64,000 nt of DNA, taken from NCBI RefSeq assembly GCF_014217835.1, contig NZ_CP055263.1:2855501-2919500 (forward strand). Direction: 5' to 3'. Both the position numbers and the translations under genes were made by a program. This DNA comes from Metabacillus sp. KUDC1714 (GTDB lineage: Bacteria; Bacillota; Bacilli; Bacillales; Bacillaceae). Below, piece by piece: positions 28,844 to 37,493 of this stretch. The notes beneath the pieces were generated by a model, which saw only the letters and a program-made list of their open reading frames with translations, was not told the origin of the DNA and did no database searches. Numbering within the stretch: the first letter of the stretch is position 1; each line of letters begins with the position of its first letter.

Positions 28844-29653
28844 ATGACTGTATCTCGTGCATTGACAATTGCAGGCTCTGATTCTGGTGGAGGAGCAGGG
28901 ATTCAAGCTGATTTAAAAACATTTCAAGAGCTAGGTGTTTTTGGAATGACTGCTATTACTGCTGTTACTGCTCAAAATACACTAGGTGTTCAAGGTGTAT
29001 ACCCGCTGACTTTAGAGGCATTAAAAACGCAAATTGATTCGGTGGCAGAGGACTTATCACCACATGCTATAAAAACAGGAATGCTTTTTAACGCTGACAT
29101 GATTCGTCTAGTATCACAGCAAATCGTTCATTACGGCTGGGAAAATATAATTGTCGATCCAGTAATGGTAGCAAAAGGTGGACAATCGCTTTTACAAGAA
29201 GAAGCGGTCGAGGCATTAATTACAAGTTTATTACCTTTAGCAAAAGTGATTACTCCTAATATTCCTGAAGCTGAGGTGTTAACAGGAATGGAGATTCGCA
29301 CGCTGGATCACAGAAAAGATGCGGCTAAAAGATTAGTTGATCTTGGCGCAAAGAATGTCATGGTAAAAGGTGGTCATGATTCAACAAATGATGTGGTTAC
29401 TGATCTCCTATATGATGGTCATACATTTCACCTTTTTGAGGGAGAACGAAAAGAGACGAAGCACACACATGGAACAGGATGTACATTTGCTGCTGCAATC
29501 ACTGCTGAAATCAGCAAGGGAAACAACGTACTTGACGCGATCCAAACAGCAAAGGCCTTTATTCAATCCGCAATAGAGGATCAATTAGGATTTGGTAGTG
29601 GTCATGGTCCAACGAATCATTGGGCTTTTAATAAAAGGAACGTTTATAGGTAA
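28844..29653 (+). CDS. thiD: HMP/HMP-phosphate kinase ThiD
   Basis: The kinase phosphorylates hydroxymethylpyrimidine and its monophosphate. The 269-residue ribokinase-fold protein shows GSDSGGGAGIQADLKTF at the start, the KTGML and VDPVMVAKGG substrate segments, MVKGGH and the anion-hole GTGCTFAAAITAE. GGAGGAAAT precedes the ATG. It corresponds to YjbV, the last gene of the operon in B. subtilis. Confidence 0.95.
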   Translation: MTVSRALTIAGSDSGGGAGIQADLKTFQELGVFGMTAITAVTAQNTLGVQGVYPLTLEALKTQIDSVAEDLSPHAIKTGMLFNADMIRLVSQQIVHYGWENIIVDPVMVAKGGQSLLQEEAVEALITSLLPLAKVITPNIPEAEVLTGMEIRTLDHRKDAAKRLVDLGAKNVMVKGGHDSTNDVVTDLLYDGHTFHLFEGERKETKHTHGTGCTFAAAITAEISKGNNVLDAIQTAKAFIQSAIEDQLGFGSGHGPTNHWAFNKRNVYR

Positions 29654-29659
29654 TGAAAA

Positions 29660-29748
29660 AGACTGGCTTTTGCGTTTTCTACACAAATTGGACTTGTTTT
29701 TGTCAGTTTGTGTAAAGTTTATGCGTACTAGAGCCAGTTTTTCTTATT
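29660..29748 (+). terminator. Stem-loop after thiD
   Basis: AAGACTGGCT pairs with AGCCAGTTTTTCTT over a long interior that itself holds ACACAAATTG and CAGTTTGTGT arms. A terminator is likely, leaving thiE partly separate. Confidence 0.7.
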
Positions 29749-29797
29749 TAAAGGCTATGTAAAAAGCTGATTGTTGCTTTTTGCATAATGTGGATGA

Positions 29798-29912
29798 GTG
29801 AGACTTCTGCATTGAAATGCCAGTCAAAAGGGAGACCCTACAATCGCAAGACGCAGCGGACGCTCCCAGACCGCTCGCAGAAAGCGAACGCCTCTCGCTG
29901 CAACAACAGTCA
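29798..29912. repeat. Diverged copy of GC-rich repeat A
   Basis: GTGAGACTTCTGC, GGGAGACCCTAC, CCAGACCGCTCGC and GAAAGCGAACGCC occur in the order seen in repeat A relatives, but many positions differ. It separates thiD from thiE. Confidence 0.5.
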
Positions 29913-29949
29913 AATTTAAAAGAGCCTATTTAAAAAGGAGTTAATCGAT

Positions 29950-30603
29950 ATGAACATTGTGGAGGCATTAAAGGTATACTTTGTTATGGGTTCAACAAAT
30001 TGCCGTGATCTTGATCCTGAGAAAACGTTATATGAGGCATTAGAGGGCGGGGTCACGCTTTTTCAGTTTAGAGAAAAGGGTGTAGGATGTTTAGTTGGCC
30101 AGGAGTGTATTTATTTAGGAAACAGCTTAAGAAAGCTCTGTAAAGAGTATAAAGTTCCTTTTATAGTGAATGATGATATTGAGCTTGCGATAGAGCTAGG
30201 GGCAGACGGGGTTCATATTGGGCAAGATGACCGTGATCCATTACTTACGAGAAAGCAAATTGGACAAGATAAGTGGTTAGGAATATCTACACATTCAGTT
30301 GAAGAGGCTAAACTAGCTGTGAAGGATGGGGCTAACTATATCGGGGTAGGTCCAATGTATTCAACAAAAACGAAAACTGATGCACATGCTGTCGTAGGAC
30401 CTGAACTTATCACACAAATTAGAACATCAGGAATTAGGGATTTACCGATTGTAGGAATTGGTGGGATTACATTAGATAATGCAACGAATGTTTACAAGGC
30501 TGGTGCAAATGGAATTGCTATTATAAGTGGTATTAGTCAAGCAGAATCACCAAAGCAAGCAGCTGCTGCTTTTCGTAAAATAGGTGAGTTTGCAAGATTT
30601 TAG
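29950..30603 (+). CDS. thiE: Thiamine phosphate synthase ThiE
   Basis: ThiE couples HMP pyrophosphate with thiazole phosphate to give thiamine phosphate. The 217-residue barrel has LFQFREKG, FIVNDDIELAIELGADGVHIGQDD (pyrophosphate-magnesium site), GISTHS, GPMYSTKTKTDA and PIVGIGGI. AAAAGGAG precedes the ATG. In B. subtilis thiE is not in this operon; here it lies 300 bases after thiD, beyond a stem-loop and a repeat, so it may be transcribed by read-through or from its own promoter. Confidence 0.95.
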   Translation: MNIVEALKVYFVMGSTNCRDLDPEKTLYEALEGGVTLFQFREKGVGCLVGQECIYLGNSLRKLCKEYKVPFIVNDDIELAIELGADGVHIGQDDRDPLLTRKQIGQDKWLGISTHSVEEAKLAVKDGANYIGVGPMYSTKTKTDAHAVVGPELITQIRTSGIRDLPIVGIGGITLDNATNVYKAGANGIAIISGISQAESPKQAAAAFRKIGEFARF

Positions 30604-30608
30604 TGGGA

Positions 30609-30713
30609 AGTTGCAAAATTCCATCAAATAGTTGCAAGATTATCCTTTAGATTTGCAAAATTCCACTTAAAAGTTTCAAAATTCTACTTCAAAGTTGCAA
30701 AATCATCGTCTCA
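30609..30713. repeat. Five tandem 21-base repeats before fabI
   Basis: Five units of exactly 21 bases start with AGTTGCAAAATTCCA or a variant (AGTTGCAAGATT, ATTTGCAAAATT, AGTTTCAAAATT, AGTTGCAAAATC). They are non-coding and lie between the thiE stop and the fabI promoter. The 21-base period equals two helical turns. Confidence 0.85.
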
Positions 30714-30771
30714 TTTAATAATAGGTGCCATTACTTTTCATTCCTAGCACTTCGAGTAATTTAATGCTATA

Positions 30772-30790
30772 ATTATAACCAGGTACTAAT
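30772..30790 (+). promoter_or_regulatory. FapR operator of fabI
   Basis: ATTATAACCAGGTACTAAT matches the FapR palindrome (ATTAGTACCTGGTACTAAT) at 16 of 19 positions and overlaps a TATAAT (30769-30774). FapR represses fatty-acid synthesis genes, including fabI, and malonyl-CoA releases it. Confidence 0.8.
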
Positions 30791-30818
30791 AACATGTATT
30801 AATATTAGGAGGATGTAC

Positions 30819-31592
30819 ATGAGCTTATCACTTAATGGACGCAATATTGTGGTTATGGGAGTAGCGAACAAACGTAGCATCGCATGGGGGATTGCACGTT
30901 CTTTACATAATGCTGGTGCTAGACTAATCTTTACATATGCAGGGGAACGTTTAGAGAAATCTGTACGTGACTTAGCTGAATCGTTAGAGCGTAATGATTC
31001 AATTGTTTTACCTTGTGATGTAACAAATGATGAAGAAGTAAAAACATGCTTTACTGCAATTAAAGAAGAAGTAGGTGTGATCCATGGTGTTGCACACTGT
31101 ATCGCATTTGCCCACAAAGAAGAATTGCAAGGCGAATATTTAAATACTACTCGCGATGGTTTCTTACTAGCGCAAAATATTAGTTCTTATTCTTTAACAG
31201 CTGTTGCAAAAGAAGCAAGAGGTCTTATGACTGAAGGCGGAAGCATAGTTACATTAACATACCTTGGTGGAGAGCGTGTTCTACCTAACTACAACGTAAT
31301 GGGTGTAGCAAAAGCCTCATTAGAAGCAAGTGTAAGATATTTAGCTAGTGACCTTGGTAAAGATGGAATTCGCGTTAACTCGATTTCTGCTGGTCCAATT
31401 CGCACACTTTCAGCAAAAGGAATTAGTGATTTCAATTCAATCCTAAAAGAAATTGAAGAACGTTCACCATTACGTAGAACAACAACGCCAGAAGAAGTTG
31501 GCGATACAGCTTTATTCTTATTTAGTGATTTATCAAGAGGTATGACAGGCGAAAATTTACATGTTGATTCAGGCTATCATATTTTAGGATAA
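30819..31592 (+). CDS. fabI: Enoyl-ACP reductase FabI
   Basis: FabI reduces enoyl-ACP in the last step of each fatty-acid elongation cycle. The 257-residue short-chain-dehydrogenase has GVANKRSIAWGIA, the CIAFAHKEEL region and the catalytic Tyr/Lys pair in NYNVMGVAKASL, followed by SAGPIRTLSAKGI. It is nearly identical in layout to B. subtilis FabI. The ATG at 30819 has AGGAGG six bases upstream; an earlier ATG directly abuts that site. Confidence 0.97.
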   Translation: MSLSLNGRNIVVMGVANKRSIAWGIARSLHNAGARLIFTYAGERLEKSVRDLAESLERNDSIVLPCDVTNDEEVKTCFTAIKEEVGVIHGVAHCIAFAHKEELQGEYLNTTRDGFLLAQNISSYSLTAVAKEARGLMTEGGSIVTLTYLGGERVLPNYNVMGVAKASLEASVRYLASDLGKDGIRVNSISAGPIRTLSAKGISDFNSILKEIEERSPLRRTTTPEEVGDTALFLFSDLSRGMTGENLHVDSGYHILG

Positions 31593-31611
31593 ATGAATCT
31601 AATTTAACGTT

Positions 31612-31652
31612 AAAACAAAAACCTAATCCATTATGGCTTAGGTTTTTGTTTT
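31612..31652. terminator. Terminator after fabI
   Basis: AAAACAAAAACCTAA pairs perfectly with TTAGGTTTTTGTTTT. A near copy of this hairpin lies at 37841-37872 beside the truncated EAL gene. Confidence 0.92.
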
Positions 31653-31727
31653 ATATAAGAAGAGGAATGTTTTGATTAAAGCGGTATTATTTTTGATGGC
31701 TGTATTGCTACCTAGTTCATGCGTTTG

Positions 31728-32675
31728 TTAAAATGCCTCAACAACCTTTGCAAGTTTTATCTTACTTTCATCCATAAGCTCTCTTGCGGGCTGACGCTTA
31801 ATTACGATCCCGTTTTGTATAAGAATGATTTCATCAGAAATATCAACAGTTACAGACCTACTTCTACTTTTACGTTCCAACAAGTCAAAACATTTTTGGG
31901 CTGAATTTGTAATAGAAGGAATTGGATTATTGGGTTTAGCGATAAAAAAGCCTTGACCATAATCAATTCCTAGTTGAATTACATGTTGAAGTTCAGCTTC
32001 AGTTTCAATACCTTCAGCGATAATTTCACTATTCATTTTCTTGGCAAACATAACAAATGCTTCTAAAATATTAGACTTTACCTCATTTGGATCGCTTCCA
32101 CTTACTAACGAACGATCAACCTTAATATAGTCTGGCATCAATTCAGATATCGATTGTAAAGAAGAATAACCAGCCCCAGCATCATCAATTGCAATTTGAA
32201 AGCCTTGTTCTCGATAATGATTTAATACACTCCTAAATGCAGCAAAGTCATGAATCGCATTTCTTTCTGTAATTTCAAAAACAACATTATTAGGGTTGAT
32301 TCCATAATTTTGTAGTAAAGAAATGGTATGACCAGGATTAAACTTGCTATCATAAATCACTCGTGAATTTAGGTTAATAAACAGTTTTTTACCTTGTAAA
32401 ATACCTTTGCTCTCCTCAAATGCACGTTCTCTTGCGATTTTTTCCAGTGTATATAACAATCCTTCTTTTTCTGCATAAGGAAATAAACGTGAAGGACTAT
32501 AAAAAGAACTTTTTAGTGGCCCTCTTGATAAAGCCTCAAACCCATATGTCTGATGGCTATGAAAATGAACAATTGGCTGAAAATGAATGCTGAGTTGTTT
32601 CTTCCTAAGGATATCCATAAATTCATCCTTTAAAGAAACCTTTTCACTGATAAAGTCTGTATGTACATTGTTCAT
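31728..32675 (-). CDS. EAL-domain protein (c-di-GMP phosphodiesterase type)
   Basis: A 315-residue cytoplasmic protein consisting of one EAL domain (about 15-265) and a short C-terminal tail. The signature residues are in place: FEALSRG, LFINLNS, FEITERN, the loop IAIDDAGAGYSSL, IKVDRSLV, AEGIETEAEL and GYGQGFF-like (DYGQGFFIAKP). It should hydrolyse cyclic di-GMP. The start with AAAGGAG is at 32675. No sensor or GGDEF domain is attached. It is inserted between fabI and cotO, which are adjacent in B. subtilis. Confidence 0.9.
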   Translation of the reverse strand: MNNVHTDFISEKVSLKDEFMDILRKKQLSIHFQPIVHFHSHQTYGFEALSRGPLKSSFYSPSRLFPYAEKEGLLYTLEKIARERAFEESKGILQGKKLFINLNSRVIYDSKFNPGHTISLLQNYGINPNNVVFEITERNAIHDFAAFRSVLNHYREQGFQIAIDDAGAGYSSLQSISELMPDYIKVDRSLVSGSDPNEVKSNILEAFVMFAKKMNSEIIAEGIETEAELQHVIQLGIDYGQGFFIAKPNNPIPSITNSAQKCFDLLERKSRSRSVTVDISDEIILIQNGIVIKRQPARELMDESKIKLAKVVEAF

Positions 32676-32699
32676 GATTTTTCTCCTTTGATCCATCAC

Positions 32700-33148
32700 T
32701 ACTGAAGGTTATTGTATATTTAGTCATGACGTAGGAAATGGGAAAGAACTAACAAAATTTATTAAGATAACCATCCATATATCGATATTCGACGAATGTA
32801 AAAATAGCAAAGCATAAGTCGCTCTCTAAAAGTTTGGTTTGTAAGGAATCATACATTTTCTTTTGATTGGAAAGTAATATGTATTTGTTATGTTATTTTT
32901 ATAGATGAAAAAATGTAGGGAAGTTCTTAAAAGCAGTAACGGCTTCTCCTCTTAAATTTCTACGTAATACGACAATAACAAGAAATTGTTAAGTGAGAGT
33001 AAATTTAATGTAAATATTAAATGTTTTTAGTGGGGCGGTTATTTTAATACACTTTTCACTCAAAAAATGTCATTAGTTGCAGTGAATATGATTTTGGATA
33101 TTGAAATCAGGTTTGATGATTTATCACTAATCATTAATGGAATTAGGC
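32700..33148. other. Intergenic region before cotO
   Basis: AT-rich region of about 450 bases holding the divergent promoter space of the EAL gene and cotO. No RNA element or convincing small gene is seen. Confidence 0.5.
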
Positions 33149-33176
33149 ACATTACCTACTTTTTGTGCATAACATA
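33149..33176 (+). promoter_or_regulatory. Sigma-K-like promoter of cotO
   Basis: AC, a 17-base spacer and CATAACATA fit the late mother-cell sigma-K consensus (AC and CATA-N3-TA). It starts 66 bases before the cotO ATG. Confidence 0.65.
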
Positions 33177-33214
33177 TTGAGTGTGCACATTCTTTAATAA
33201 TTGGAGGTAAAGAA

Positions 33215-33739
33215 ATGAGCAATAAGCAAAAACAAAAATACCGTATGCAACCTCTTATGTATATTGTCCAGCCAGACAATCAAGACATTAATGTCAATAT
33301 GCAATCCTTTGTTGTGAAGAAAGCAAAACCAAAGTCAAAGCCACGAGTTGATAGTGTAGATACTAAAGCGAAAACTTTGGTAAGGGAGGCAATTCCTGAA
33401 GAGAATGAAATTTTAGAAATTCCTGAAGAGATCTCGTCAACTGTTCAAGAAAATCCGGTTCAAGAAAATCCAGTCGAAAAAGAGCAATCAGCGAAACAAT
33501 ATCGAAAACAAAGAAAACCAATAACACAAATGAGTATTGAAGAGAAGATTGAATTTTTCACAAATTTACCTAAGAATATGCCACGGACACTCTGTCAAAT
33601 AGAATCAACAGAGGAAAAATATCGCGGTGTCATTATTTCGGAGGTAAATGGGATTGTTACAATTCGTTCGCTAACACATGCCAAACCTATTGAATTACCT
33701 TTAGAAAACATTAAAGCAATAAATTTATTAGGGTTTTAA
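33215..33739 (+). CDS. cotO: Spore coat morphogenetic protein CotO
   Basis: CotO (YjbX) is an outer-coat morphogenetic protein that helps assemble the coat and, in exosporium-bearing species, the exosporium. The 174-residue protein has a basic, low-complexity first half (about 1-100) with two QENPV repeats and a conserved C-terminal part: SIEEKIEFFTNLPKNMPR, then KYRGVIIS and ending NLLGF. Identity rests on the C-terminal pattern and the place after fabI (with the EAL gene between) and before cotZ. GGAGG precedes the ATG. Confidence 0.85.
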   Translation: MSNKQKQKYRMQPLMYIVQPDNQDINVNMQSFVVKKAKPKSKPRVDSVDTKAKTLVREAIPEENEILEIPEEISSTVQENPVQENPVEKEQSAKQYRKQRKPITQMSIEEKIEFFTNLPKNMPRTLCQIESTEEKYRGVIISEVNGIVTIRSLTHAKPIELPLENIKAINLLGF

Positions 33740-33755
33740 ATAATACTTAAAACAT

Positions 33756-33807
33756 AAAAAAGAGGATGACTTAGGGGAGGCCTTTGCTATGGGTTATCCT
33801 CTTTGTT
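33756..33807. terminator. Terminator between cotO and cotZ
   Basis: AAAAAGAGGAT pairs with ATCCTCTTT across a roughly 30-base loop; it serves the convergent genes. Confidence 0.7.
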
Positions 33808-33856
33808 AAGGAGAGAATGTGAGGTAATAGACCAACTAATTCGCTCCACAAATGCT

Positions 33857-34255
33857 TTAGTTAACAAGTCTAGGTGATAAGCATTGAATTGCGCAAAAAC
33901 ATGTTAGATCAACTTCAACACAGTTTTTTGTTTTTACTAGTTTCTTAACATCACATACATCATGTGCAAGGTGACCGTGACAATCTAGAGGCAGTAAGAG
34001 TCGCAGTGTTGCACAACAATTTCTTATGTTTTCAACTCTAAAAAAAGTAGTTTCAAAGCAGTCGCCACCGACGTTGCCAAAGGCTTTAAATAGAGATCCT
34101 TTTTCATTGAATAAGATAAATGGAATTGTATCTCCAAGACTTTTAACAGGGTTAAGGAGGTTGCTATAACAGCTAGTAGAGCACTTTTCGTTAACGGCTT
34201 CTTGCTGGTCTAAAATGTTTTCAACTGCATCACATACACAATTATTATTTCGCAT
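33857..34255 (-). CDS. cotZ: Spore crust protein CotZ (CotY/CotZ/ExsY family)
   Basis: A 132-residue cysteine-rich protein of the outermost spore layer, which self-assembles into hexagonal sheets in this family. About a dozen cysteines are present, with [46 protein letters not shown] and the terminal block [19 protein letters not shown]. Position next to cotO suggests CotZ. It is slightly shorter than the B. subtilis protein. Transcription is on the minus strand, with cotY upstream. Confidence 0.9.
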   Translation of the reverse strand: MRNNNCVCDAVENILDQQEAVNEKCSTSCYSNLLNPVKSLGDTIPFILFNEKGSLFKAFGNVGGDCFETTFFRVENIRNCCATLRLLLPLDCHGHLAHDVCDVKKLVKTKNCVEVDLTCFCAIQCLSPRLVN

Positions 34256-34391
34256 CTTTTTCCCTCCCTTTTAACATTCTTACTATTAATATAAGTAGCA
34301 AGGTCAAAAAAGGTGTTAGGTCATTAGCCTATCTTCTAACATTGGGGCAGAAAGTAAATTACGTTACGGTTTTAATTTAATTCTTCCATAT

Positions 34392-34422
34392 AAAAAAAGA
34401 CTGCTGTATGGCAGCAGTCTTT
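34392..34422 (-). terminator. Terminator after cotY
   Basis: AAAGACTGCTG / CAGCAGTCTTT with a four-base loop; minus-strand T tract of seven. Confidence 0.9.
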
Positions 34423-34432
34423 ACATGTTGGA

Positions 34433-34915
34433 TTATTTGTGATGGTGATGTTTTCTGTCAGCGATGCGGTCAACTAATTCTGGTGATAGGCATTGAATAG
34501 CGCAGAAGCAATCAAGGTCTACTTCGATACAGAAGTCTGTTTTTTCTAGACCGAAGAATCCTTCATCACAAGGATCACATACGCTTTCTGTGTTACCATC
34601 CATATCAACCGGACGTAGTAATGACAATGTTGCACAGCAATCTTCTACAGCTTCCACACGGAAGAAGATTGTTTTGAAGCAAGTCATGTCACCTGTAAAT
34701 CCACCAACATTACCGAACGCCTTGAAAAGCTCACCTTTTTTGTTCGTTAAGATGAAAGGAATTGTATCTCTAGTTGGTCCAGCTACAGGACTTAATAAGT
34801 TGCTGTAGCAGCTAGTCGGACAGCTGATTTCTTCTACAGCTTCTTGTTCCGCTAAAATTTGTTCTACAGCATCACATACACAATTATTGTCGCGGTTTTT
34901 ATCTTTGCAACCCAT
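34433..34915 (-). CDS. cotY: Spore crust protein CotY (CotY/CotZ/ExsY family)
   Basis: A 160-residue paralogue of the downstream protein with the same cysteine framework ([68 protein letters not shown]). It differs by an insertion with CDPCDEG and a histidine-rich C-terminus (RKHHHHK) that could bind metal. Disulfide- and self-assembly-driven crust formation is known for the family. Its own terminator separates it from cotZ. A sigma-K-like AC-N17-CATAGTCTG lies upstream on the minus strand. Confidence 0.9.
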   Translation of the reverse strand: MGCKDKNRDNNCVCDAVEQILAEQEAVEEISCPTSCYSNLLSPVAGPTRDTIPFILTNKKGELFKAFGNVGGFTGDMTCFKTIFFRVEAVEDCCATLSLLRPVDMDGNTESVCDPCDEGFFGLEKTDFCIEVDLDCFCAIQCLSPELVDRIADRKHHHHK

Positions 34916-35067
34916 TGATAAGTCATCTCCTTAAAGAATAGTTATTTGACTTTAGTCCTTAACAGACTATGTGTGTAATGACTAGTTGGTGTGGGTTATA
35001 GTCTATTGTTTATGAATCATTAAGAAAAGAATTTAGGTGAATGGTATGTAATGATAAGAAAAGCTAA

Positions 35068-35190
35068 AGGCGCCTTGATCAGACTAAGGCAGGCATAAGA
35101 CGCTCAGGAATAGAAGACGTTCTTTGTCTTCAATTCCTGAGTGGCTTAGACCTAAGAGGGTCTAGGCGTTGGAGCTAGACACCAAAACTG
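35068..35190. repeat. Dispersed repeat B, inverted copy
   Basis: Reads AGGCGCCTTG, AAGACGTTCTTTGTCTTCAA, CCTAAGAGGGTCTAGGCG and GGAGCTAGACACCAAAACT; the reverse complement of the copies at 4808 and 39383. It is inserted between cotY and cotX. Confidence 0.88.
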
Positions 35191-35225
35191 AGTAAGAAAA
35201 GTTATAAATTCTGATACTACAAAAA

Positions 35226-35246
35226 AAGCAGGGGGCTTCCCCTGCC
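35226..35246 (-). terminator. Terminator after cotX
   Basis: GCAGGGG / CCCCTGC stem with a minus-strand run of seven T. Confidence 0.88.
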
Positions 35247-35258
35247 TCTATCTGGTCA

Positions 35259-35729
35259 TTAGAAAATGTCAATGTTTACTACTAATGCGATAAGGATTTG
35301 TAAAAGAACTTGTAGAGAGATCGCTACATCAGTATCAGTAGTTGTAACATTTACATCGCGTGAGTTTTCAATGACAAGTTTTTGTTTGTTTACTTGCTTC
35401 ATATCAGCTTGTTGTAATAATTGTTGTGTAACTTGCTCAGCTTGATTGCTATCAGCGATTGTTAAGTTGATAACAAGAGCAATAGCAACTTGTAGTGCAA
35501 CTTGTAAAGAAACAGCTACTTGTGTGTCAGTAGTATGAACGTTAATGTCACAAGAATCTTTAATAATAATTGTTTCTGATGAAATTTGTTCAGTTTCACT
35601 CACTTGTGCTGCATTTTGTTGTACTGTTGCATCGTTGTTAAAGAAATTTATTCCAGCCACCTCGTCAGATTCAGTTGGATGACAAGAATTACGATCTAAT
35701 GCTACCCATTCATATGGTCTTGCTTCCAT
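35259..35729 (-). CDS. cotX: Spore coat protein CotX
   Basis: A crust protein of 156 residues made of two CotX-family modules, each a beta-rich, Val/Ile-rich segment (SETIIIKDSCDINVHTTDTQ then VAVSLQVALQVAIALVIN; and KQKLVIENSRDVNVTTTDTD then VAISLQVLLQILIALVVN). The internal duplication is obvious. In B. subtilis CotX with CotV, CotW, CotY and CotZ forms the crust and anchors its glycans. The order cotZ-cotY-cotX-cotW-cotV is kept here. Confidence 0.92.
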   Translation of the reverse strand: MEARPYEWVALDRNSCHPTESDEVAGINFFNNDATVQQNAAQVSETEQISSETIIIKDSCDINVHTTDTQVAVSLQVALQVAIALVINLTIADSNQAEQVTQQLLQQADMKQVNKQKLVIENSRDVNVTTTDTDVAISLQVLLQILIALVVNIDIF

Positions 35730-35822
35730 AGTTTTTTTCCTCCTTTCAATGTACTACTATTAAATGCTGAAAATCTATTATTGTATAAGACAAACATCTT
35801 GGTACTAAAACCCATTTTTAGT

Positions 35823-36104
35823 TTATTTGTCTTTTCTATTTTTTAACATTTCACGTAATGTCATATTTTTAGGTGCTTCCACTTTTTCAACTGTATTTTC
35901 CACTTTCTTTTCTTTAGAACCTTTCACAAACTCGTCTACTTGTGCTTGAAGGTCTTCTACTACTTTTTTTAGTTGCGCTTTTTGCTCATCTGATAGCGTT
36001 TTTTTGTTTTCGTTTGAGATATTATTTTTACTTAAAACGTCTTGAACAAAGAGCTGCATCATAGTGGATGAAATTTCTTGTAGATTTAGTTTTTCGTTAG
36101 CCAT
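35823..36104 (-). CDS. cotW: Spore coat protein CotW
   Basis: A 93-residue, highly charged, helical protein with SDEQKAQLKKVVEDLQAQVDEF as a coiled-coil-like centre and a basic end (LREMLKNRKDK). The assignment as CotW depends mainly on charge pattern, length and position between cotX and cotV; CotW works with CotX and CotV in crust assembly. AGGTGA precedes the ATG. Confidence 0.75.
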   Translation of the reverse strand: MANEKLNLQEISSTMMQLFVQDVLSKNNISNENKKTLSDEQKAQLKKVVEDLQAQVDEFVKGSKEKKVENTVEKVEAPKNMTLREMLKNRKDK

Positions 36105-36264
36105 TTCTTTTCACCTCACTTTATTAATGGTAATGGGGCAAGTAGATCTGTTAGGTCGTACCCCAATTCCATAAACAATCTCGGTTATCATGCATGTCTT
36201 GATGAATACAAAGTGATCGCTCTAGTTGAACTAGAACGGATTTTCTAAAACAAAAGTATGAATA

Positions 36265-36675
36265 TTATAAAATGTCAATTTGAACTAATAGTGCAAGTAA
36301 GATTTGGATAAGAACCTGAAGAGAGATTGCAACATCTGTGTCAGTAGTTGTTACTTTAACGTCGCGAGAGTTTTCGATAATAAGTTTTTGTTTGTTTGCT
36401 TGTTTAATAACAGAGTTTTGCAATAGTTGTTGGGTAACCTTTTCAGCTTGATTACTATCAGCGATTGTTAAATTAATAACTAAGGCGATTGCAACTTGAA
36501 TTGCTGCTTGTAAGGAAACAGCGACTTGAGTTTCAGTTGTTTTCACTTCGATATTGCAAGAGTCTTTAATAACAATAAGCTCCTCTGAAGCTTGAAGTGT
36601 TTCAGTTACTTGAACAGCATCTTGTGTTGTATTTTCATTTTTGCAGTCATCTAAAGCAGACCATCTAGTAGACAT
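36265..36675 (-). CDS. cotV: Spore coat protein CotV (CotX family)
   Basis: A 136-residue protein with the same two-module architecture as CotX (EELIVIKDSCNIEVKTTETQ and KQKLIIENSRDVKVTTTDTD, each followed by a hydrophobic VAxSLQ segment). It is closer to CotX here than B. subtilis CotV is, as far as I can judge, so the gene name follows position: the end of the cluster, before yjcA. GAAAGGAGTGAG precedes the ATG. Confidence 0.82.
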   Translation of the reverse strand: MSTRWSALDDCKNENTTQDAVQVTETLQASEELIVIKDSCNIEVKTTETQVAVSLQAAIQVAIALVINLTIADSNQAEKVTQQLLQNSVIKQANKQKLIIENSRDVKVTTTDTDVAISLQVLIQILLALLVQIDIL

Positions 36676-36943
36676 AAAAACTCACTCCTTTCGTTAATTA
36701 AGAGGTTAGAAGAGAAACACGCTTTTGCCATTTCATTCTATTAAGGACGCGAAGGATCAAGTGAAGGAGATATATAAAAGCCGTGTTTCCCTTTACTTGT
36801 ATATAATGCAGATTCACTATCTTTTGAATGAGTAAAACATACAGATGTACACCCATTTTTCAGCAAATGCTCCAAGACGAACATAATCTAAAGACATACA
36901 CACAGCTAGGTGAAATATTTTGCTAAAGGTGACCTGTACCTAC
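36676..36943. other. Intergenic region cotV-yjcA
   Basis: Divergent promoter region. It includes an inverted repeat, GAAACACGC-TTTT at 36714-36726 against AAAAGCCGTGTTTC at 36776-36789, upstream of cotV. Confidence 0.5.
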
Positions 36944-36972
36944 TCATATTTAAGGAATCTTTTCCATACTGT
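36944..36972 (+). promoter_or_regulatory. Sigma-E-like promoter of yjcA
   Basis: TCATATTT, 13 bases, CATACTGT resembles the early mother-cell sigma-E consensus (-35 ATATT, -10 CATACANT). It starts 29 bases before the start codon ends. Confidence 0.6.
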
Positions 36973-37000
36973 ATAAGGATCATGGTTTAGAGGGGGGAGA

Positions 37001-37354
37001 TTGTTGGCAACTTGGCTACAACTTATCATCTTTGCATTCGCGTCCTTTCGATTAACAAGACTACTTGTCTTTGATAAGATAACTGAATTTATTCGTCGCC
37101 CTTTCCATAAGGAAATAGAAGAAATTGGTGATGATGGTGCTGTTGAAGTCTTTATCGAAATGAAAGGATCGGGCTTGAGGGCGTGGATTGGTGAATTATT
37201 GAGCTGCTATTGGTGTACCGGTGTGTGGTGTTCTTCATTTTTGTATGGAATATGGATTTTTTGGCCTCAAGGAGGGGAACCACTACTCGTTATTTTAGCA
37301 ATTGCAGGTGTTGCTGGTTTGATTGAGACCCTAGTGATGAAGCTTATAGATTAG
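37001..37354 (+). CDS. yjcA: Sporulation membrane protein YjcA (DUF1360)
   Basis: A 117-residue membrane protein. An N-terminal helix (LQLIIFAFASFRLTRLL) and two C-terminal helices surround a soluble stretch; the DUF1360 signature LLSCYWCTGVWCS is present. In B. subtilis yjcA lies after cotV and is expressed in the mother cell; its function is unknown. The start is a TTG; two TTGs three bases apart follow AGGGGGGAGA, and either could serve. Confidence 0.85.
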   Translation: MLATWLQLIIFAFASFRLTRLLVFDKITEFIRRPFHKEIEEIGDDGAVEVFIEMKGSGLRAWIGELLSCYWCTGVWCSSFLYGIWIFWPQGGEPLLVILAIAGVAGLIETLVMKLID

Positions 37355-37493
37355 GCAATTCACTTAGAAACAATTACTATTGTTCACATAAAATATGATA
37401 TAGGGCTACAGCTTTACTAAGATAGTGCAGAGGCAAAAGAATTAGCGCACATTTTCTTACTTATAAAAACTGCGCAGGAAGGTGGGAAAAGGA

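Noticed and set aside
30609..30713. The 21-base repeats as a small CRISPR.
   Set aside because: There are no spacers between units and the units diverge.
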